Shown here one piece after another: positions 33,409-41,875 of a DNA stretch of 43,585 nt (the stretch's first letter is position 1; the number at the start of each line of letters is the position of its first letter). The DNA is from a candidate division CSSED10-310 bacterium. Lineage in GTDB: Bacteria > CSSED10-310 > JAFGJC01. The notes beneath the pieces were generated by a model that worked only from the letters and a program-made list of their open reading frames with translations, was not told where the DNA came from and did no database searches. The stretch covers positions 1 through 43,585 of the forward strand of contig JAFGLW010000026.1 in assembly GCA_016927905.1 (NCBI GenBank), in the 5' to 3' direction. A program made the translations under genes and the position numbers.

Positions 33409-34404
33409 ATGAGCCGGAAGATCCGGAACGCACTCTCCACGATTCTGGGATCGAGCGGGTATCCTGTATTGAAGGGGAAACTGGTTCCCCGAAGGAGTCC
33501 TCTTGTTCTGGGATATCATACGCTCAATCCCCCGGAATTTCTCAGGCGGGTGCTGGGCATCCAATTCACGCCGGAGCTTTTCGAATCACAGATGGATTAC
33601 CTGGTTCGTCACCACAGTGTGATATCCGTTGAAACATTGCTGGACTGGATTGAAGGGCGGACCGTGCTTCCGCCCAATCCTGTCGCTGTAACATTTGATG
33701 ACGGGTATCGGGACCTGGTGGACGTGGCATTGCCGGTGCTCCGGCACCGGTGTATTCCGGCAACCGTCTTTGTCGTCACGGGTTGCGCCGAAAGCCGGCG
33801 TTCAATCTGGACCAACCGGCTGACCTACATGATCAGTCTCACCGCCAGGTCCCGAATACGGTTCCGATTGCCGGAACTGGCGGACGAATCATTTGCTCTG
33901 GACAGTCCGCAGACGCTCCGGCGCAGCGCCTTGAAACTGCTGGCTCTGTTCAAGAAGCTGCCCAACGATCGGAAAGATCCGGCCATGAGGACTTTGGCGG
34001 AAAGCCTGGATGTCGATCCGGAATCGGATCCCGTCCATCTTCTGCCCATGGTCACGCCGGATCAGGTGCGGATTTTATCGGAAAACGGGTTCACAATCGG
34101 ATCACACACCGTCAATCATCCGATTTTATCCTGTTGTACGGAAGCGGTTCAGAAGTGTGAACTGCGGGATTCCAAGAGTTCCATTGAAACGTGGACCGGA
34201 AGGCTCTGCTCCATCGCCGCTTATCCCAACGGGCAGCCGGGGGATTTTACGGCTGAAACCAGATCGATCGCTGAGAAGCTGGGATATCGCGCCTGTTTCA
34301 CCTTTCATCCCCATCCGATCCGGCCGGGTATCGACCGGTTTGAGATTCCCCGTCATCCGCTGATGGATATACCGCTCAACCGTTTTGCAACCGCATTGCG
34401 TTGA
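33409..34404 (+). CDS. Polysaccharide deacetylase (NodB homology domain)
   Basis: A 331-residue member of carbohydrate esterase family 4. The NodB motifs are TFDDGYRD (D97, D98) and GSHTVNHP (metal-binding H233, H237). It removes N- or O-acetyl groups from glycans such as peptidoglycan or a surface polysaccharide. No signal peptide is evident, so it may act on cytoplasmic or membrane-bound precursors, like WbmS-type and GT-cluster deacetylases. It begins 43 bases after tldE; the ribosome site is poor because GAGGGG directly touches the ATG. Confidence 0.85.
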   Translation: MSRKIRNALSTILGSSGYPVLKGKLVPRRSPLVLGYHTLNPPEFLRRVLGIQFTPELFESQMDYLVRHHSVISVETLLDWIEGRTVLPPNPVAVTFDDGYRDLVDVALPVLRHRCIPATVFVVTGCAESRRSIWTNRLTYMISLTARSRIRFRLPELADESFALDSPQTLRRSALKLLALFKKLPNDRKDPAMRTLAESLDVDPESDPVHLLPMVTPDQVRILSENGFTIGSHTVNHPILSCCTEAVQKCELRDSKSSIETWTGRLCSIAAYPNGQPGDFTAETRSIAEKLGYRACFTFHPHPIRPGIDRFEIPRHPLMDIPLNRFATALR

Positions 34405-34420
34405 GGTATCGGATTTAAAA

Positions 34421-34738
34421 TTACTCGCCGGCAGGTTCCGGTTCCGCCTTGTTTGGGGATTCTTCGGCTTCGCCGTCATTCGATTTATCCGCTTTTGAAG
34501 GGGTTCCTTTGCGGCGCCACTGGAAGATGAAATCATCATCGTCATCCCATTCTTCATCATCGGGATACAGGGTTTCAGCCTGAGTCAAGCGTTTGCGGGA
34601 CGCGATCTCCAATTCTTCTTCGGTCCGTTTGCGGGTATGCCGTGCTTTGGTTTTCCGAGGTTTTTGCCGGTCCTTTTTCCGGCGTTTTTCTACGAATGAT
34701 ATCTGATCGTCCCATTCATAATCGGATGGTGCTCTCAT
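34421..34738 (-). CDS. Small highly charged protein of unknown function
   Basis: A 105-residue protein with alternating basic (KRRKKDRQKPRKTKARHTRKR) and acidic (YPDDEEWDDDDDF) blocks and a low-complexity Glu/Lys/Pro tail. It has no cysteine, transmembrane helix or recognised domain and is probably disordered; RNA, ribosome or polyamine-related binding are guesses. The repeat of an EWDD motif at both ends is notable. ATG 34738 is chosen because GGAG stands eight bases before it. It has its own promoter candidate upstream and lies 89 bases after the agmatinase gene. Confidence 0.6.
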   Translation of the reverse strand: MRAPSDYEWDDQISFVEKRRKKDRQKPRKTKARHTRKRTEEELEIASRKRLTQAETLYPDDEEWDDDDDFIFQWRRKGTPSKADKSNDGEAEESPNKAEPEPAGE

Positions 34739-34770
34739 CGATCTGCTCCATGGTAAGTATCCCGTTGCCA

Positions 34771-34801
34771 ATTATTAAACCCATGTTCAAACCAATGTCA
34801 A
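34771..34801 (-). promoter_or_regulatory. Candidate promoter of the small charged protein gene
   Basis: On the minus strand a perfect TTGACA (34796-34801) is followed by TAATAA at 18 bp or AATAAT (34771-34776) at 19 bp. It lies about 35 bases before the ATG at 34738, leaving room for the GGAG ribosome site. Confidence 0.4.
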
Positions 34802-34827
34802 CTGTCATATAGGCGCCGATGGCGTCA

Positions 34828-35691
34828 TCAGTTCATTTGAGATGCCATCAGGCCGATCATGATCCGGTGGGCGAGTTTTGCCGTGGTGAAATCGGCCAGG
34901 TGCAGGCCCGGTGCCGGGGCCAGTTCAACGATGTCGGCACCGATCACCCGGATCCTGGAAGCAGCCAGAAGATCCAGGAACCGCATGACTTCCTGCCAGG
35001 TAAGTCCGCCCGGTTCGGGCGTGCCGGTGGCCGGGATGACGGATGGATCCAGTCCATCCACATCGAAAGTCAACCATGCAGGACCTGTAAAGGATGTCAG
35101 ATGCCGGTTGAGTGTTTCCCAGAAATCCGGTTGTTCGGGTGATGCGAACGGAATATTGTTCTTCAGGATTAAATCCCATTCTTCCCTGCAAACCGAACGG
35201 ATCCCGACGCTCAGAGTTTGAATGCCCAGGTCGCGAATCCGCCGGAGGGTGCAGGCGTGGGACCAGGCGTTCTGCCGGTAGTGATCTCTGAGGTCCGCAT
35301 GGGCGTCAAAGTGGATGACACAGCCGTTCGGATGGATTGTGTGAAACGCTTCAATGGCGGGGATGGCTACGGAATGTTCTCCCCCCAGAATCACCGGATG
35401 TTTCCGGTCGGTCAGAATTTCAAGAACCCGGGAGCGGACCATCTCGGCCATCTCCTCGTAATGCCGGGTTGATCTGACTGCGGGAAGGGTGAATATCGCC
35501 GTTTCAGGCAATTCCTTTTTGAAATACAGATCAAATGTCTCAACCTGTTGGGAAGCTTTCAGAATCGCTGCGGGACCGTCCGCCGTTCCTTCTCCGTAGG
35601 TCACCGACGCTTCAAAGGGAACCGGCAGAACGATAATCCGCGCGCCGGCATAGCCGTCACGCGGCGGTTGGGATATCAGGAACTGGTTCAT
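34828..35691 (-). CDS. speB: Agmatinase (ureohydrolase family)
   Basis: A 287-residue cytoplasmic manganese enzyme that hydrolyses agmatine to putrescine and urea. The binuclear metal motifs are GGEHS (H106), FDAHADLRD (D129, H131, D133) and FDVDGLDP (D210, D212), all intact. The ATG at 35691 shares a base with the stop codon of the upstream arginine decarboxylase (TAATG), so the two enzymes, which act consecutively, are translationally coupled. This supports agmatine rather than arginine or guanidinobutyrate as substrate. Confidence 0.93.
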   Translation of the reverse strand: MNQFLISQPPRDGYAGARIIVLPVPFEASVTYGEGTADGPAAILKASQQVETFDLYFKKELPETAIFTLPAVRSTRHYEEMAEMVRSRVLEILTDRKHPVILGGEHSVAIPAIEAFHTIHPNGCVIHFDAHADLRDHYRQNAWSHACTLRRIRDLGIQTLSVGIRSVCREEWDLILKNNIPFASPEQPDFWETLNRHLTSFTGPAWLTFDVDGLDPSVIPATGTPEPGGLTWQEVMRFLDLLAASRIRVIGADIVELAPAPGLHLADFTTAKLAHRIMIGLMASQMN

Positions 35692-36251
35692 TACATGATG
35701 AAAACAGCCGCCGCCAGAACCGTTGCCCATCGCCCGTCCTTGGGAACCCGGCAGGATTGGGCGATATTGCGGGTTTGAATGATGCGTCCGCTGGCCAGAA
35801 AAGCCTGTTTGCGTTCATCCCAGGCTTTGTCCGGATCCACTTCGATGCCCAGTGTGGTACCGAGCATCTGCGCTGCCAGATCCTCGGCTCTTTCGCCTGT
35901 ATGATGGGCGGTGTATCCATGGGAATGCTCTTCTGAAATATATCCGTATGCCACTTCCCGGTCCGTCGGCACCGCAACGCCGATGGCGGCCGAAAGCATC
36001 CGGTTGGGTTCGTTCGAATCCAGTCTGGACATGACGCAGTGAATGACTTCACCGGGGTGCAGGAGTGTCAGTCCGTGGGGTCGGCTGATTATCTTGCAGG
36101 CGGGCGGGAGAATACTTGAAACGGTGACGAGGTTCACCTTTTCGATACCGGCATTTCTCAGGGCGTCCTCGAAGGAATTGAGCCGATCCTTATGAAATCC
36201 GGCGCCTTTTGTTAAAAACATCATCTTGGGGATCAGGGGATTCCGTGACAT
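35691..36251 (-). CDS. pdaD: Pyruvoyl-dependent arginine decarboxylase
   Basis: A 186-residue proenzyme that converts arginine to agmatine. It cleaves itself to form a pyruvoyl cofactor; the cleavage site is VTVSSILPP, between S45 and S46 by analogy with the Methanocaldococcus enzyme, and the downstream catalytic glutamate region EEHSHGYTAHH is present. GGAAGGAGGG precedes ATG 36251. It overlaps agmatinase by one base and follows the deoxyhypusine-synthase-like gene by 91 bases. This decarboxylase type is common in archaea and scattered bacteria. Confidence 0.93.
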   Translation of the reverse strand: MSRNPLIPKMMFLTKGAGFHKDRLNSFEDALRNAGIEKVNLVTVSSILPPACKIISRPHGLTLLHPGEVIHCVMSRLDSNEPNRMLSAAIGVAVPTDREVAYGYISEEHSHGYTAHHTGERAEDLAAQMLGTTLGIEVDPDKAWDERKQAFLASGRIIQTRNIAQSCRVPKDGRWATVLAAAVFIM

Positions 36252-36342
36252 GATGGACCCTCCTTCCAATTGCATCGATAACGCTCAGCAACCGCTGAAA
36301 CAATCCTGTCGAATGTATACCTCCGAATTAAATTTCTCAATC

Positions 36343-37437
36343 CTATTTTCCGGCATTTCCATCCAGTTTTTCAAGAACGCCTTTGATCAAAAGAGGAAAA
36401 ACCGCGGTCACCTCCGCATAGACTTCCGCGTATTGGCCGCCTTCCGTTTCCGGTACAAATTTCCCCCAGGAAACACCCTCCCGGTATGTGCATCCGGACA
36501 ATCCTCCCCAATGCACCGGTTCGGGACAGATCCGAACCCCCCTGCTGAAAGGTTTCGGCGCGAGGTCACAACCGTTTTGAATCAGTATATCGATCAGGGG
36601 AGCCACCTGCTGGGCCCAGTTTCTCGGCACGCCGCCGCCCAGCGTCAGAATTCCCAGCCGGCCCGGGTGGGTATTGATTCGCCTGCCGTAGTCGATCAGA
36701 TCGGCAAAGGGATTGAACGGAGGAATCCGGATGTTTTTGAAAGGCTGCTCCCGGTCGACAGGTTCGGTTCCCAGCATGCTCAAGGCGATACTGATGCTGA
36801 GTTCGCTGTCGGTAAAAGCGGGGATGTAGACGGGAATATCGGCCCGTGCAGCCGAACTGAGAATGTTCCGGTCAACCGGAAAATCTTGAAGAAACAGCCG
36901 GCCCAGCCGGTTGCAGAAATCCGCCGAACCGGCAGGTGGTGATTGATCGATTACCGCCGGAAACAGCGATTCGAAATGGGTTTCGATATAGTTTTCCAGG
37001 CCCTGGAACGATGTTTCCAGTTCAATGGTGTCGTACACCCGGTTGTATCCGCTTCTGAAGGCTTCGTAGTCGTCCATGTCTTTTGCCATGAAATGCTGCA
37101 CACCCATGCCTTCGATCAGACCGTGTGTGAGGAGAGCGCCGGTCGAGATGACGATATCCACATATCCCCGGTCGATCAGATCGCAGAGGATGTTTCCCTG
37201 TTTGGCCACCGTCAGAGCACCGGAAAGGGTCATGACGACCAGCGTATCGGGGTCGGTGAAGATTTCACATAGTATCCGGTATGCCTTTCCGAGCTGCCGT
37301 CCGGTGAAAGCCGTTGATCCCATGGCTTCGAGCATTTCGTGAAAGGAATGGACTGTTTCCAGGCGGATGGGCCGGAGCGGTTTCAATCCTTCTCCATGCC
37401 GGAGTTGTCGTTTGGGGGGTCGGGAGTGTTCGTTCAT
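36343..37437 (-). CDS. Deoxyhypusine synthase-like protein
   Basis: A 364-residue NAD-dependent aminobutyl-transferase family member. The catalytic lysine motif is EGVSWGKF (K326), and NAD-site elements such as TLSGALTVAKQGN and LGGGVPRNW are present. In eukaryotes and archaea the family modifies eIF5A using spermidine; bacteria lack that target, and bacterial homologues are thought to make polyamines such as homospermidine. Here the gene lies directly upstream of arginine decarboxylase and agmatinase, so a polyamine-forming role using the resulting putrescine (or agmatine) is likely. It starts five bases after the M42-type peptidase stop. Confidence 0.88.
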   Translation of the reverse strand: MNEHSRPPKRQLRHGEGLKPLRPIRLETVHSFHEMLEAMGSTAFTGRQLGKAYRILCEIFTDPDTLVVMTLSGALTVAKQGNILCDLIDRGYVDIVISTGALLTHGLIEGMGVQHFMAKDMDDYEAFRSGYNRVYDTIELETSFQGLENYIETHFESLFPAVIDQSPPAGSADFCNRLGRLFLQDFPVDRNILSSAARADIPVYIPAFTDSELSISIALSMLGTEPVDREQPFKNIRIPPFNPFADLIDYGRRINTHPGRLGILTLGGGVPRNWAQQVAPLIDILIQNGCDLAPKPFSRGVRICPEPVHWGGLSGCTYREGVSWGKFVPETEGGQYAEVYAEVTAVFPLLIKGVLEKLDGNAGK

Positions 37438-37441
37438 GATG

Positions 37442-38575
37442 TCAGGGTCCTTTACTGATACCGGTCAAGCGGTGTTTCACTTCATCAAAACGTTTTTTCC
37501 GGTCCTCTTTCAGATAAAACCGCTGCAGATAGTTCATTGCTGGCAACAATACGGCTGCTTTATGGAGCAGTTCGACACCGGAGTTCAGATCATAGACATG
37601 AATGATTTCCGGTTCAAGCTTGCCTTCACCGTGGTTGTGATAGTTTAAAAGCGGGACAGCCAGAGCGGTGGTTTCATATCCGTGTGCCAGATATATGGAT
37701 GCCTCACATGTGCCGCCCGTCATCCGGTGTTTCTGGGTTTTCACACCTTTTCGATCCAGTTGCTCGGCTGCGGAATCGAGAAGTCTCTCGGCATTGCGGT
37801 CGAATTCGCATATACGGTCGCCCGTCCGGATGACGATACCGTTTCCCGGCTGGGCATTCTCGAGTGCTTTAGATGCTTCCAGGCAGACGACCAAGGCGTG
37901 AGGCGGGACCGCACGGGATTGACACACAGCCTGAGCGCCGATGAGCCCGACTTCCTCCGCGCGATGGAACACCGCCATTAAATCGATGGGGATGTTTTTT
38001 CGTATCACTATCTCCAGGACCGCCAGGGCGATGGCGCACCCGGCGAGATCATCCATGGCCCGGCCCCGGATGAAAGGGGGATCCACTTTGAACCGCTCCA
38101 GATCCGGCACGGCGAACATGTGACGGCGAAGCCCGCCCGGAGGACGGTCCAGATCCATCCAGACCAGTTTTTGCTCCGTGTCCGCATATTCCCTTATGCA
38201 ACCTTGATGCACGGTATCTCCGTCGATGATCAACACCTTGGTGTTCAGCAGGTCATCGCCGCGGGGAAGACCGCCCATCACCGCCGCTTTTATCCGGTTC
38301 CCGTCAATTTCCAGCAAATCGAATCCGGGATGATCCATATGGGCGATCAGGGCCAGGCAGGGCATGGCCGGTTTGGCTGCGTTGTGGAAGCTGGCGATGA
38401 GGTTGCCGTAGCGATCTTCGATCAGCTGGAATCCGGGGTGTTCCAGGTGAGATCTGCAGATGGTCCGGATGGCGTATTGGACTTTCGTTTCAAAAAACGG
38501 TGCTGCCGGTCGGGAGATCGCATTCAGCAGGGTGACGACCCGGCTCCGGGATGACAGCATGGTTCTGGCTGGCAT
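37442..38575 (-). CDS. M42/M28-type metallopeptidase
   Basis: A 377-residue cytoplasmic aminopeptidase-like protein. Metal-binding motifs include HMDHPG (H79, D81), GRAMDDLAG and HRAEEVGLIGA, matching the dinuclear zinc site of the M20/M28/M42 clan. A C-terminal VPLLNYHNHGEGKLEPE carries the last histidine. GAGGA lies six bases before the ATG. It heads the polyamine operon, only four bases separating it from the deoxyhypusine-synthase-like gene. It may hydrolyse a peptide or deacylate a small conjugate; whether it acts on polyamines is unknown. Confidence 0.85.
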   Translation of the reverse strand: MPARTMLSSRSRVVTLLNAISRPAAPFFETKVQYAIRTICRSHLEHPGFQLIEDRYGNLIASFHNAAKPAMPCLALIAHMDHPGFDLLEIDGNRIKAAVMGGLPRGDDLLNTKVLIIDGDTVHQGCIREYADTEQKLVWMDLDRPPGGLRRHMFAVPDLERFKVDPPFIRGRAMDDLAGCAIALAVLEIVIRKNIPIDLMAVFHRAEEVGLIGAQAVCQSRAVPPHALVVCLEASKALENAQPGNGIVIRTGDRICEFDRNAERLLDSAAEQLDRKGVKTQKHRMTGGTCEASIYLAHGYETTALAVPLLNYHNHGEGKLEPEIIHVYDLNSGVELLHKAAVLLPAMNYLQRFYLKEDRKKRFDEVKHRLTGISKGP

Positions 38576-38627
38576 GCAGAATCCTCGCTTTCGATGCGAC
38601 CGAAGGATACTGGAAATCGCGTATCGA

Positions 38628-38951
38628 TCAAGATTTTTTCAGGGGATCTTCCCAGGTCCCGATTTTATCGGGCGGCGGAATGAGTTCGATGGGTTGGGAT
38701 TCGTGTTTCAAGCGTCGGTAAGCTTCACAAAACTCCTGGTACACCATTTCCAGAAGCTCTTCACGTTCTCCATCCAAACTGTCCCGATCGAACCGGCTCG
38801 GATGAAATTTTTCCGCCAGTTTCTTCCAGGCCTTTTTCAGTTCGGCAGGTGAAGCGTCCCAGGAAACATCCAGAATGGCAGTATCCGATTTATGCCGGAA
38901 ATCATCGAGAATTTTCCTGAGTTCGTCCGCCGAGTAGGATAATTTTTTCAT
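38628..38951 (-). CDS. Small J-domain-like protein with altered HPD motif
   Basis: A 107-residue soluble protein. Residues 30-80 follow a J-domain pattern (ILDVSWDASPAELKKAWKKL, then EKFHPSRFD and a closing helix EMVYQEFCEAYRRL). The HPD tripeptide that activates DnaK is HPS here, so canonical Hsp70 stimulation is doubtful. ATG 38951 is chosen over the in-frame start at 39023 because GGGAAG precedes it and the J-like region starts shortly after. It lies 52 bases before the M42-type peptidase gene in the same direction. Confidence 0.65.
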   Translation of the reverse strand: MKKLSYSADELRKILDDFRHKSDTAILDVSWDASPAELKKAWKKLAEKFHPSRFDRDSLDGEREELLEMVYQEFCEAYRRLKHESQPIELIPPPDKIGTWEDPLKKS

Positions 38952-39044
38952 GGTGGGACTTCCCTCGAATTTTAAAGGTTGTCGTTTCCAATACAGACTA
39001 TCAGATTCAGAACCGAAGCGCAAACAGCGGATCGCCGGGCGATC

Positions 39045-40631
39045 TCAGGGGTGCCAGCTCATCTCCCAGGAATCGATGTCACCAAGAAGTTCCGTTTTGA
39101 CCGGGTTGGTCAGTCCGGAATAGAAGAACACATTTTCGCCGCTGCCCGCGCCTGCAGGCCATGGAAACTCCGGAATGACCGGAACAACCGTTTCACTGGA
39201 CGACAGCTCGATATCCAGGAAATCGAAGGCGTTCCAGGCCGGCCAGAAATAGTTTTCGCCGTAGGCCGACAGAACAACGAACAACAGAAGCCCTTCCCGC
39301 GATGGACCGGAATTCAAGCAGATCACGTCCAGGCTGCAGGAATTCCCGGGGCGATATTCGTGATATGGCATCTCCAGTCGCACTCCGAATTCCTCAGGAT
39401 CATAATACTGGTCCGCTCCCACATCGAATCTCTGGCTTTCCAGTCTGCTTTCGCCGTCGTAATCCCGGTCCACATCGAAATAGATCGACCGTCCGATGCA
39501 GGGTGAATCGGCGCTGAGATGGTAATCTCCCGGAGCGGCGAATCGCGGGTCGGCCTGGAAATTGCCTTCACCGGGATAGTCCATGCGGATGTCGCTGTAA
39601 GTGATCGTGGCTGATCCCTGATTTTCGGAATAGAGTTCCGTCCCGGCCGGATTCCAGAGGATGCATGCCTTGAATACAGGATCGGACTCGATCATGGAAG
39701 CGATTCCGGCACCGTTTCCTTCGGCGGTGTTGCCGGCCAGCGTGCAGTGAGTGAATTCCGGAAAGGCATCGACCCGGCACAACAACGCGCCGCCGTGTTC
39801 GACCGTCCAGTTGTCGACGATCATGCAGTTGGTGAACCGTGGATGCGACTTTTCAATCCGGATTCCCCCGCCGCTCGTGTGCGGATTCCGGTTATCGGCG
39901 ATCAGGCAGTTCTGGATGTCCGCATCGGAAGATCCGTAGAATCCGAGACCGCCCGCCCAGCTGACTTCGGAGCTTTCGCAATCGATGATATGGCAGTCTT
40001 CGATCAGCGGCTGGTCGCCCGTGAAACAGAAAAATCCGCTACCCCAGCACCCGCTGATCACGCACCGTTTGAATATGGGATACGATTCGTCCAGGATGCA
40101 AACCCCGCCACCCTGAATGGCGCTGCAGTCCTGGATGATGCAGTCGACGATGACCGGACTGGCTTTCCATATCCGGATTCCGCCGCCTTCACCGGGATCT
40201 TCGGTGCTGGTCGCCCGCCCGCGGATGATCACGCAGTTGTGCAGTGTGACGGCAGAGGTTTCGAAAAAAGTCACAGCGCCCGTCAATGTTCCGGTGCAGT
40301 CTTTGAAAGTGAACCCATCCACCAGCATATCGTGTCCCGGTATATCCTTGAACAGGAATCCGGGCGTGATCCCTTTTCCGTCGATGATGGTCTGGGCAGG
40401 TCCGTTCTCGGCAATGAAATTGACCGATTTCCCGATCATCGGGACACAATTCCAGCCGTCTCCGTGGTAGATTCCCGGTCTGACGATCACCGTGTCGTCC
40501 GGCTCGACGCCCCGGTATGCATCCAGAATGGTCGGATAATCACCGGGAACATAATACACCGCCGCTTCCGCCGAAACGGTCAGACACAACATCAACGGAA
40601 TTATCAATGCTGAATTCCGGATCAAAGGCAT
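39045..40631 (-). CDS. Secreted right-handed beta-helix protein with shared C-terminal domain
   Basis: A 528-residue secreted protein. The signal peptide is about 1-23 (cleavage SAEA-AVYY). The opening VYYVPGDYPTILDAYRGVEPDDTVIVRPG is typical of pectate-lyase-like beta-helix proteins. About ten turns follow with the repeating pattern xFxNCxIxxxx (for example VTLHNCVIIRG, IQNCLIADN, FTNCMIVDN). No catalytic residues can be assigned; it may bind or cleave polysaccharide. Residues 415-528 form the same C-terminal domain as in three other proteins here, but more divergent (LLLFVVLSAYGENYFWP, ending EMSWHP) and without a Thr/Pro linker. GGAGAAGTGAG precedes the ATG. Confidence 0.85.
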   Translation of the reverse strand: MPLIRNSALIIPLMLCLTVSAEAAVYYVPGDYPTILDAYRGVEPDDTVIVRPGIYHGDGWNCVPMIGKSVNFIAENGPAQTIIDGKGITPGFLFKDIPGHDMLVDGFTFKDCTGTLTGAVTFFETSAVTLHNCVIIRGRATSTEDPGEGGGIRIWKASPVIVDCIIQDCSAIQGGGVCILDESYPIFKRCVISGCWGSGFFCFTGDQPLIEDCHIIDCESSEVSWAGGLGFYGSSDADIQNCLIADNRNPHTSGGGIRIEKSHPRFTNCMIVDNWTVEHGGALLCRVDAFPEFTHCTLAGNTAEGNGAGIASMIESDPVFKACILWNPAGTELYSENQGSATITYSDIRMDYPGEGNFQADPRFAAPGDYHLSADSPCIGRSIYFDVDRDYDGESRLESQRFDVGADQYYDPEEFGVRLEMPYHEYRPGNSCSLDVICLNSGPSREGLLLFVVLSAYGENYFWPAWNAFDFLDIELSSSETVVPVIPEFPWPAGAGSGENVFFYSGLTNPVKTELLGDIDSWEMSWHP

Positions 40632-40657
40632 CTCACTTCTCCGTCACTGTTTTTCCA

Positions 40658-40695
40658 TACAAAACCAGTATAGAGATTAATCCCTGAAAACCGCA
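40658..40695 (-). promoter_or_regulatory. Candidate promoter of the beta-helix gene
   Basis: In the divergent 183-bp gap the minus strand reads TTGCGG, an 18-bp spacer and TATACT (5 of 6), about 35-40 bases before the ATG at 40631. The remaining bases up to 40800 show no strong plus-strand promoter, though they hold the GGAGGAG ribosome site of the next gene. Confidence 0.35.
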
Positions 40696-40814
40696 ACATA
40701 TCCGGTGAGCCGGTGTATTTTTCTTCGAGCGGGAAATTTGCGCCGGGCTGTCGAAAAGGATATTTTTCTGAACGCCGGTGGATATTCATATCATGCCGGC
40801 CGGAGGAGATGGAG

Positions 40815-41069
40815 ATGTTTGGAAAAAAGAAAGGGGTATCGGATCTGAGCGGTGACATCGCGATGCGGATCGTCACGGAAGGTAAAATACGGGATGTATC
40901 CTACCGCGAGCTGCTCCTGTCGGTCAATATGACGCTGGAAGCGCTGATGTCGCTGCTGGCCAAGAAACAGCTGATTTCACCGGAGGAGATGATTGGGGAG
41001 CTGGAATCGATCCGGAACCGCAAGGACCGGAAAACCAATGAACCGGGCGATGCGGGCAGCCAGGAATAA
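40815..41069 (+). CDS. Small protein of unknown function (84 residues)
   Basis: A small soluble protein, MFGKKKGVSDLSGDIAMRIV followed by a helical segment with LAKKQLISPEEM and a charged tail. It has no recognised domain, cysteine or transmembrane helix. The ATG at 40815 has GGAGGAG six bases upstream; an ATG two codons earlier is too close to that site. Its end overlaps the start of the next gene. It is the first of four plus-strand genes running into the GlmL-family gene. Confidence 0.6.
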   Translation: MFGKKKGVSDLSGDIAMRIVTEGKIRDVSYRELLLSVNMTLEALMSLLAKKQLISPEEMIGELESIRNRKDRKTNEPGDAGSQE

Positions 41070-41526
41070 CATCATCGCCGAACGGCAGGGAAACGGCGAT
41101 GAAGTCACCTGGACGGTGCATCCGGCTGCTCGATCACCGGTTAAAGCCGCTGCCGGGGTGATGGGTATCGGTATGGTTGTGGGAACCGTTTATGGTTTTT
41201 CGAGAGATGCTCTGCTTTCCGCAATCGGATTTACCGTTATGATGATTTCGCTGTCCCCGTTTTTTCAGAAAACCGTTTTCAGGATCGATGAAAACGGTGT
41301 TTCACGGAGCATCTGGGGGATAAAACGGTCGTTGCGCTGGTCTGAAATCAGGCGCTATAATGTTTCGAATCGAGGGGTATATGTTACACCCGCCGGGAGA
41401 GAGCGCTGGTGGGATCACCGCGGTATTTACCTCATGCTGGATGAAAACAAGGAGGCGGTCGTTGCCGGAATCCGAAAGAGGCTGGCGGAAACTGAAAAGG
41501 AGGATTTCGGAAGCGTTCAGGGTTGA
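41038..41526 (+). CDS. Membrane protein with two N-terminal TM helices and PH-like domain
   Basis: A 162-residue protein. Two hydrophobic helices (about 35-55 and 60-80: AAAGVMGIGMVVGTVYGF and LLSAIGFTVMMISLSPFF) are followed by a soluble part beginning FRIDENGVSRSIWGIKRSLRWSEIRRY, which resembles the bacterial PH-like domains found in small membrane proteins. The role is unknown. The gene overlaps the previous one by 32 bases and the next by about 65, as expected for a tightly packed operon. The start at 41038 has AAGGA 11 bases upstream and is tentative. Confidence 0.6.
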   Translation: MNRAMRAARNNIIAERQGNGDEVTWTVHPAARSPVKAAAGVMGIGMVVGTVYGFSRDALLSAIGFTVMMISLSPFFQKTVFRIDENGVSRSIWGIKRSLRWSEIRRYNVSNRGVYVTPAGRERWWDHRGIYLMLDENKEAVVAGIRKRLAETEKEDFGSVQG

Positions 41527-41875
41527 GCCTGAGAAGCCGTTCGAGCCGACGGTTCGGCAGCGCGAGATCATCGATAAACTGGCGGACTGGGTGGTGCGGC
41601 GCAGGTTGACGCTTCCCGCTGTGATGTTTCTGGAATCCATGACTCCGCTTAATTATCTGGGAAGTCAGGTGCTGGTCTTTTTCCATCCTTTTGTTGCTGC
41701 ATTTCTATCCTCAGCGGATTATAATGAGTTTCAACAGATGCTGGAGTATCGCGAATCGATACCGGTCATCATTCAAGCCATTGAAGATTGTGAAACGAAA
41801 TTTGTTGCGAAAAAAAAACAGCGGAAATCCTCAAAATCGTCTGAAGGGAGTAAAGCTGATGACACAAAAGCCTGA
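41462..41875 (+). CDS. Conserved-looking small protein preceding the GlmL-family gene
   Basis: About 137 residues. The central part (REIIDKLADWVVRRRLTLPAVMFLES, then YLGSQVLVFFHPFVAAFLSS) looks amphipathic to hydrophobic and may contact a membrane or a partner. The C-terminus is Lys/Ser-rich. No domain is recognised. The TTG at 41462 is chosen because GGAGG stands six bases before it; an ATG at 41441 in the same frame is possible. The stop overlaps the start of the GlmL-family gene by 17 bases, which suggests a related function. Confidence 0.55.
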   Translation: MPESERGWRKLKRRISEAFRVEPEKPFEPTVRQREIIDKLADWVVRRRLTLPAVMFLESMTPLNYLGSQVLVFFHPFVAAFLSSADYNEFQQMLEYRESIPVIIQAIEDCETKFVAKKKQRKSSKSSEGSKADDTKA

